NCBI GenBank assembly: GCA_002451235.1
Contig: DKBN01000014.1
Location: 1 to 16,931, forward strand
Source of the DNA: Patescibacteria group bacterium UBA6899
GTDB taxonomy: Bacteria; Patescibacteriota; Minisyncoccia; Phycocordibacterales; UBA6899
Length of the DNA: 16,931 bases
Direction: 5' to 3'
The first letter of the stretch is position 1. Every line of letters starts with the position of its first letter. A program made the position numbers and the translations under genes. Below the pieces are notes generated by a model, which was given only the letters and a program-made list of their open reading frames with translations, did no database searches and was not told where the DNA came from. Positions 13,743 through 16,931 of this stretch are shown piece by piece.

Positions 13743-14159
13743 CTACGGAGCGATCCCCTTCGTCATTTGATCGGCATCAATCGGCATGATCTCGATGATG
13801 CGATCGATCGATGGACGGTAGAGCACAGCGCGCTTCGCATTTCGAAACACGAGAACTTTATCGCCTTTCTCTGCATGTTCGAAAAATGGTTGCCCTTTGA
13901 GTTGTTCTGGATCCACGACGGTCGCGATGGTCGGGATCTCTGCGGTCGGAGCGTTGTAGTGAGCGAAAATCCTTTCGATGATTGTCTCGTTCTTCTTTCC
14001 TTTGTATGTCTCGACGAGATCGCTGATCCCGTACCCGAATTCTTTCGCCACCATAAGCGCAAGTAAGACTACCGCGATCGCCATCCAGCCGTTCATCCGA
14101 ACCCTCTCCTGCGGCCTCAGATTAACGCTTGATGCTCGTTTATTGAATACCCCAAGCAT
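13743..14159 (-). CDS. Small single-helix membrane protein of unknown function, operon partner of mgtA
   Basis: A 138-aa protein that I cannot assign to a characterised family, although the C-terminal block looks like one I associate with Parcubacteria. Visible parts: a basic N-terminus (KRASSVNLRPQERVR), one membrane helix at about residues 24-40 (WMAIAVVLLALMVAKEFGYG), a charged linker, and a soluble C-terminal domain of about 80 residues. That domain has PFFEHAEKGDKVLVFRNAKRAVLYRPSIDRIIEIMPI, beta-rich and fairly conserved in appearance. Topology by the positive-inside rule places the domain outside. The gene lies 10 nt upstream of mgtA on the same strand, so the protein may be an accessory of the transporter or simply cotranscribed. 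The start is uncertain: ATG 14159 is preceded by AATACT 5 nt upstream, while ATG 14096 (MNGWMAIAV) is an alternative. Confidence 0.8.
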   Translation of the reverse strand: MLGVFNKRASSVNLRPQERVRMNGWMAIAVVLLALMVAKEFGYGISDLVETYKGKKNETIIERIFAHYNAPTAEIPTIATVVDPEQLKGQPFFEHAEKGDKVLVFRNAKRAVLYRPSIDRIIEIMPIDADQMTKGIAP

Positions 14160-14164
14160 GGATT

Positions 14165-14170
14165 AGTATT
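14165..14170 (-). promoter_or_regulatory. Candidate -10 box (AATACT) for the small membrane protein-mgtA operon
   Basis: Minus-strand AATACT matches TATACT in five of six positions and ends 5 nt before the ATG at 14159. There is no TG extension and no clear -35. The AT-rich stretch at 14211-14231 is a second possible promoter. Confidence 0.35.
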
Positions 14171-14243
14171 TGAATACATTCATCGACTTGTACGCCTACC
14201 ATTCTACAGGAATACTATATATATAACATAATAGACGTATGCA

Positions 14244-14258
14244 CGAGATTCAATCTCG
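14244..14258. other. Hairpin in spacer after the repeat-protein gene
   Basis: CGAGATT and AATCTCG flank a single base (practically a 5-bp stem CGAGA/TCTCG with loop TTCAA). It lies 26 nt downstream of the TAG of the large minus-strand gene. No T-run follows, so its role as a terminator is doubtful. The rest of the 125-nt spacer holds only an AT-rich run at 14211-14231. Confidence 0.35.
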
Positions 14259-14284
14259 AGCACTCATACTATTCGCGCCCCACG

Positions 14285-16931
14285 CTACCCCGCATCCCCC
14301 CCGCCACCTCCCATGCCACCTCCGGTCTTGGGAGTGCCGCCGGAGCCGGAGCCTTCGCTGCCCGTTCCTCCCCCCTGTCCACCCCCCGTGCGCTGGATGC
14401 CTTGCCCTTGGGACTCGTTGGAGATGCCTCCTGCCAGGGGTCTGGCATCACCTCGGAGTGTCGCTTGGGGCTGCTGGGTATAGGTGAAGTTGGTGGTATC
14501 TCCTTGATTGGTGACACGGAAACAGTAGCTTAGGCCGGATTGGGCCAAGGACGTGGAAACGACGGAGTATTCCTCTTCGGTGAACTGCGCGGTCGTGAGG
14601 GTGTTGGGAGCGGATTGGTTCAAGTAGAGGCGGAAGTCGCCGGGGACGAAGGACTGGGAAGCGGGGTCGGAGAGGAGGTTCCCCACATTGGTGGTCACGG
14701 TCCCTTCGGAGACCCACTGGGAGAGGTCCATCTTCCACTCCGCCTGGGTAGTGGAGGCGTACGGGGGGACGTCGATCCAGGAGGTGCAGGAGGAGGAGGC
14801 GTATTGGAGGCGGTAGCCGACGTTGGTGGCAGAAGCACCCCCGGTATTAGAGACAGTGATGCGAAGGCGTGCGCGGTCTCCCTTCCATAGCTGATTCTGG
14901 GAGGCGGCGTTCTCGGCGGCCAGAGCGGCGGCCTGGCTCTCGATGCCGTTGTCCTGCCTCCAGCGGTAGCCGTAGATGGTCATGTTGGGGTTCGAAGCGA
15001 AGGACTGGGTGAAGAGGTCGCTACGGAAAGTGGTGGTGGCATATCCGCCTTCCGTCTGCCAGACACGCACGTATGAGTAGTAGCCGCCCATGCCTGCCTG
15101 GAAGTATTCGCTCTTGTCGCCTTGGGTGGGAGCCCCGGTGATGGCGCAGTCGGTGTTCGAAGCGGCGCTGGAGCAGGTGTTCGTGGTGGTGGGCAGGGTC
15201 ACCCAGGCCTGGGTGGAGCCGAAGCGGTAGATCTCGGCAGTGATGGTCTTGGCCGAAGGAGCGGTGGAGGAGCGGCCGACCCAGCTGATGGTGGGAGTGG
15301 CGACAGAAGTTGCGAAGAAGGAAGACTGGTATATGGGGCGCTCTTGGGGGAGGGCAAAGAGGGAGTCATAGCTGGTGTCGTCCGCCGTCTGGGAGCAGTA
15401 CCCCTGAAGATCGGTATTGGCGTTACAGGTCCCGTCGGAGTCTGTGCGGGGTGATTTTCCAGAATCAAGTGGAAACTGGAGTCCGCCGCCACGGGCCGAT
15501 CGGCCGGGATATCGAATGCCGCTTGAGGTCGCGTTGGGGGCGGTCGGGGGGAGGTGGAGTTTGGCGATGCGGAGATAACCAATGGAAGCATCTGAGTATG
15601 AGATCCAGGGAATTCCGTTTGGGTCGAAGGCAAATGACATAAAGAATGCACCGCTATTCGAACTATCTATCTGTACACATTTCCAAGCAGACGATGAACA
15701 ACCGGAGCCACCTGAGCCGACGTATTTCGCCACATTCAACGTCGAGGCAGTGTTGTCACGATACTCGATCCATGGGGCCCCCCAAGAATCAAGTGCCATA
15801 TGGGGGCGTTGACTGTCGTTGTTAGTATCCACCGCAGTGCAGGTCCATGCTGCTGAGGTACAACCGGAGCCATTCGAGCCGACATACTTGGCGACACGTA
15901 GGTCGTTGTTAGTGACGTCGTGATAACTCACCCAGGGATTGCCAGAGGGGTCGAAGGCAAGGGAATTCCATAAACCGGCATCGTTCGTGGTATCCACCGC
16001 AGTGCAGGCCCATGCTGTTGAGGTACAACCGCTGCCACCTGAGCCGACGTATTTGGCGACACGCAGGTCGCCGGTCGTGGTCGCGTACGAAATGATCCAT
16101 GGAGTTCCGCTCGGGTCGAAGGCAAGGGTGAGTGCAATATCCACCATGGCGGCAGTATCTATAGTTGTACAGGTCCATGTGCTCATGGCACAACCGGTTC
16201 CGCCACTTCCGACATAGCGGGCGATGCCCAAGGAGCCACTGCGATAACTCCCATACGCGATCCAAGGGATACCCGTTGGATCAAATGCGAGAGAGCTACC
16301 ATTGCTTATGCTATTGTTGTTACTATTCAGATCAATGAGCATACAATCCCAATTCGAATCCGCACACGTCGAAGTGGCTTGAAACAGCGCAGCTTTCGAT
16401 ATCCTTGCCGTGGTCGTGGCGCTCTCAACAGTGAATGTAGCGTAGGAAGTGGTCGCAGTCGTGGTTGCGACTCCCCTCCAGAGACCTTTGTCGGGGCGCC
16501 AATTATCTTTCGTGGCTGCTACAAGACGATATGTGGTGCCAGGAGTTGCCTGTGCGGTGTCGATGGTAAAAGATATCTCAGTACACTTTGGACTTCCGCC
16601 TGATCCCGCACCGAGTGCGACACCTGTCCCCTCTTCCGTCATAAACGCTTGTCCGTTGTTCCAGGTCACACTTCCTACCGAACAATCGGCATCATCACGG
16701 TTGGTGTTGTCGGAAGTCGAGGTCATATCGCTATGCGATTCGCGTGTCGTCGTTGCGTTCACGCCGATCGCGGAGGGAGCGATCCTGATCTCTCCGCCCT
16801 GGTCGTGGAGAGTGGCGACGCGGAGGTCTCCGTTGGTGCCGTCATAATAGCTCACCCAGGGAATACCCCCCGGGTCGAAGGCGATGGAGGTGTACCATCC
16901 GACAGTGTTCGCCGTGTCGACTGCGGTGCAA
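14285..16931 (-). CDS. Large secreted repeat protein with Cx6C propeller-like repeats and Gly-rich tail (5' end outside window)
   Basis: The C-terminal 881 residues are visible. The frame is open to the window edge and continues the same repeat, so the apparent GTG start at 16855 is internal. Order of parts, numbered from the window edge: a repeat with AFDPGGIPWVSYYDGTNGDLRVA (about 1-40); an unrelated Ser/Thr-rich domain with WRPDKGLWRGVA (about 45-185); five tandem units of 54-58 aa (about 190-460) with the pattern LAFDPSGxPWxSY...DLRVAKYVGSGGSGC; two or more beta-rich domains (about 500-830) including RLRITVSNTGGASATNVGYRLQY; and a Gly/Ser-rich tail of about 50 residues ending GGGGDAG. Each tandem unit boundary carries C-x4-W-x-C, favouring disulfides outside the cytoplasm. 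Spacing and sequence suggest a beta-propeller, but this is inferred. No C-terminal membrane helix is present. Ligand and function are unknown. Confidence 0.85.
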   Translation of the reverse strand, partial: CTAVDTANTVGWYTSIAFDPGGIPWVSYYDGTNGDLRVATLHDQGGEIRIAPSAIGVNATTTRESHSDMTSTSDNTNRDDADCSVGSVTWNNGQAFMTEEGTGVALGAGSGGSPKCTEISFTIDTAQATPGTTYRLVAATKDNWRPDKGLWRGVATTTATTSYATFTVESATTTARISKAALFQATSTCADSNWDCMLIDLNSNNNSISNGSSLAFDPTGIPWIAYGSYRSGSLGIARYVGSGGTGCAMSTWTCTTIDTAAMVDIALTLAFDPSGTPWIISYATTTGDLRVAKYVGSGGSGCTSTAWACTAVDTTNDAGLWNSLAFDPSGNPWVSYHDVTNNDLRVAKYVGSNGSGCTSAAWTCTAVDTNNDSQRPHMALDSWGAPWIEYRDNTASTLNVAKYVGSGGSGCSSSAWKCVQIDSSNSGAFFMSFAFDPNGIPWISYSDASIGYLRIAKLHLPPTAPNATSSGIRYPGRSARGGGLQFPLDSGKSPRTDSDGTCNANTDLQGYCSQTADDTSYDSLFALPQERPIYQSSFFATSVATPTISWVGRSSTAPSAKTITAEIYRFGSTQAWVTLPTTTNTCSSAASNTDCAITGAPTQGDKSEYFQAGMGGYYSYVRVWQTEGGYATTTFRSDLFTQSFASNPNMTIYGYRWRQDNGIESQAAALAAENAASQNQLWKGDRARLRITVSNTGGASATNVGYRLQYASSSCTSWIDVPPYASTTQAEWKMDLSQWVSEGTVTTNVGNLLSDPASQSFVPGDFRLYLNQSAPNTLTTAQFTEEEYSVVSTSLAQSGLSYCFRVTNQGDTTNFTYTQQPQATLRGDARPLAGGISNESQGQGIQRTGGGQGGGTGSEGSGSGGTPKTGGGMGGGGGDAG
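15551..16345 (-). repeat. Five tandem coding repeats of 162-174 bp
   Basis: The repeat region of the large secreted protein is also recognisable at DNA level. Equivalent points near 15664, 15826, 15991 and 16156 are 162, 165 and 165 bp apart. Neighbouring units share runs such as GTATCCACCGCAGTGCAG and GAGGTACAACCG, suggesting fairly recent unit duplication. The unit before (toward 16345) is longer and more diverged, and another copy lies at the window edge (about 16811-16931). Confidence 0.8.

Noticed and set aside
13248..14066. 272-aa open frame on the plus strand
   Set aside because: Antisense to both mgtA and the small membrane protein gene; no domain and no promoter or start signal.
14160..14284. 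tRNA or small RNA gene in the spacer
   Set aside because: No cloverleaf, no CCA end and no paired arms beyond one 5-7 bp hairpin; the rest is AT-rich promoter-like sequence.
14350..14380. Sortase signal (TPKTG) in the Gly-rich tail
   Set aside because: First residue is Thr rather than Leu, and there is no following hydrophobic helix or positively charged end. Kept only as a low-interest remark.
15199..15651. 150-aa Pro/Ser-rich open frame on the minus strand
   Set aside because: Alternative frame of the large repeat-protein gene, produced by its C-rich coding strand. The main frame is unbroken here, so it is not a frameshifted piece.
15551..16345. CRISPR-like array
   Set aside because: Units are 162-174 bp, coding and in frame throughout, with no short repeat-spacer alternation.
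16853..16855. GTG as start of the repeat protein
   Set aside because: The 25 codons upstream to the window edge continue the same repeat (FDPGGIPWVSYYDG), so the start lies outside the window.

Overview
The window is compact bacterial DNA of moderate to high GC with twelve protein genes, two of them cut by the window ends, and no rRNA, tRNA, CRISPR array or recognisable transposase. TGA, TAA and TAG all serve as stops (TGA ends four genes), so the standard bacterial code applies and the TGA-recoded lineages are excluded. The gene style points to a Candidate Phyla Radiation bacterium, most likely of the Parcubacteria (Paceibacteria) group: an RNase J with a long Arg/Pro/Gly N-terminal extension, a TypA-TlyA-CorA cluster, a small single-helix protein of a type I associate with that group, and a very large Cys-repeat, Gly-tailed secreted protein. 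This placement is inference from gene content, not from a marker phylogeny.

Layout, left to right. (1) Positions 2-3599 (+): the C-terminal part of a family 5 ABC transporter substrate-binding protein, then RNase J behind its own TATAAT box. (2) 3618-4892 (+): a terminator hairpin running directly into the promoter of an MFS transporter. (3) 4896-5873 (-): an exported CAP/SCP domain protein, tail to tail with the MFS gene and divergent from (4) a LOG-family nucleotide hydrolase (5935-6642, +). (5) 6643-6787: a spacer with two 17-bp palindromes that are inverted copies of each other. (6) 10279 down to 6788 (-): typA, tlyA and corA, closely spaced, with a second promoter in front of corA. (7) 10376-11176 (+): a SAM methyltransferase, divergent from typA and tail to tail with (8) mgtA (13732-11180, -), preceded in the same operon by a small membrane protein gene (14159-13743). 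(9) 14285 to the right edge (-): the C-terminal 881 residues of a large secreted repeat protein.

The genes fall into three roles: RNA and ribosome housekeeping (RNase J, TypA, TlyA), transport with an emphasis on magnesium (CorA and MgtA, MFS, solute-binding protein), and envelope or extracellular functions (CAP protein, repeat protein). The most striking sequence-level signal is in gene starts. Several genes have a TGnTATA(A/C)T-type -10 box whose last base lies only 5-8 nt before the start codon, which predicts leaderless mRNAs. Where a leader exists it is short and lacks a Shine-Dalgarno sequence. The mgtA start codon lies in the loop of a perfect 9-bp hairpin just after the stop codon of its upstream partner, suggesting translational coupling.
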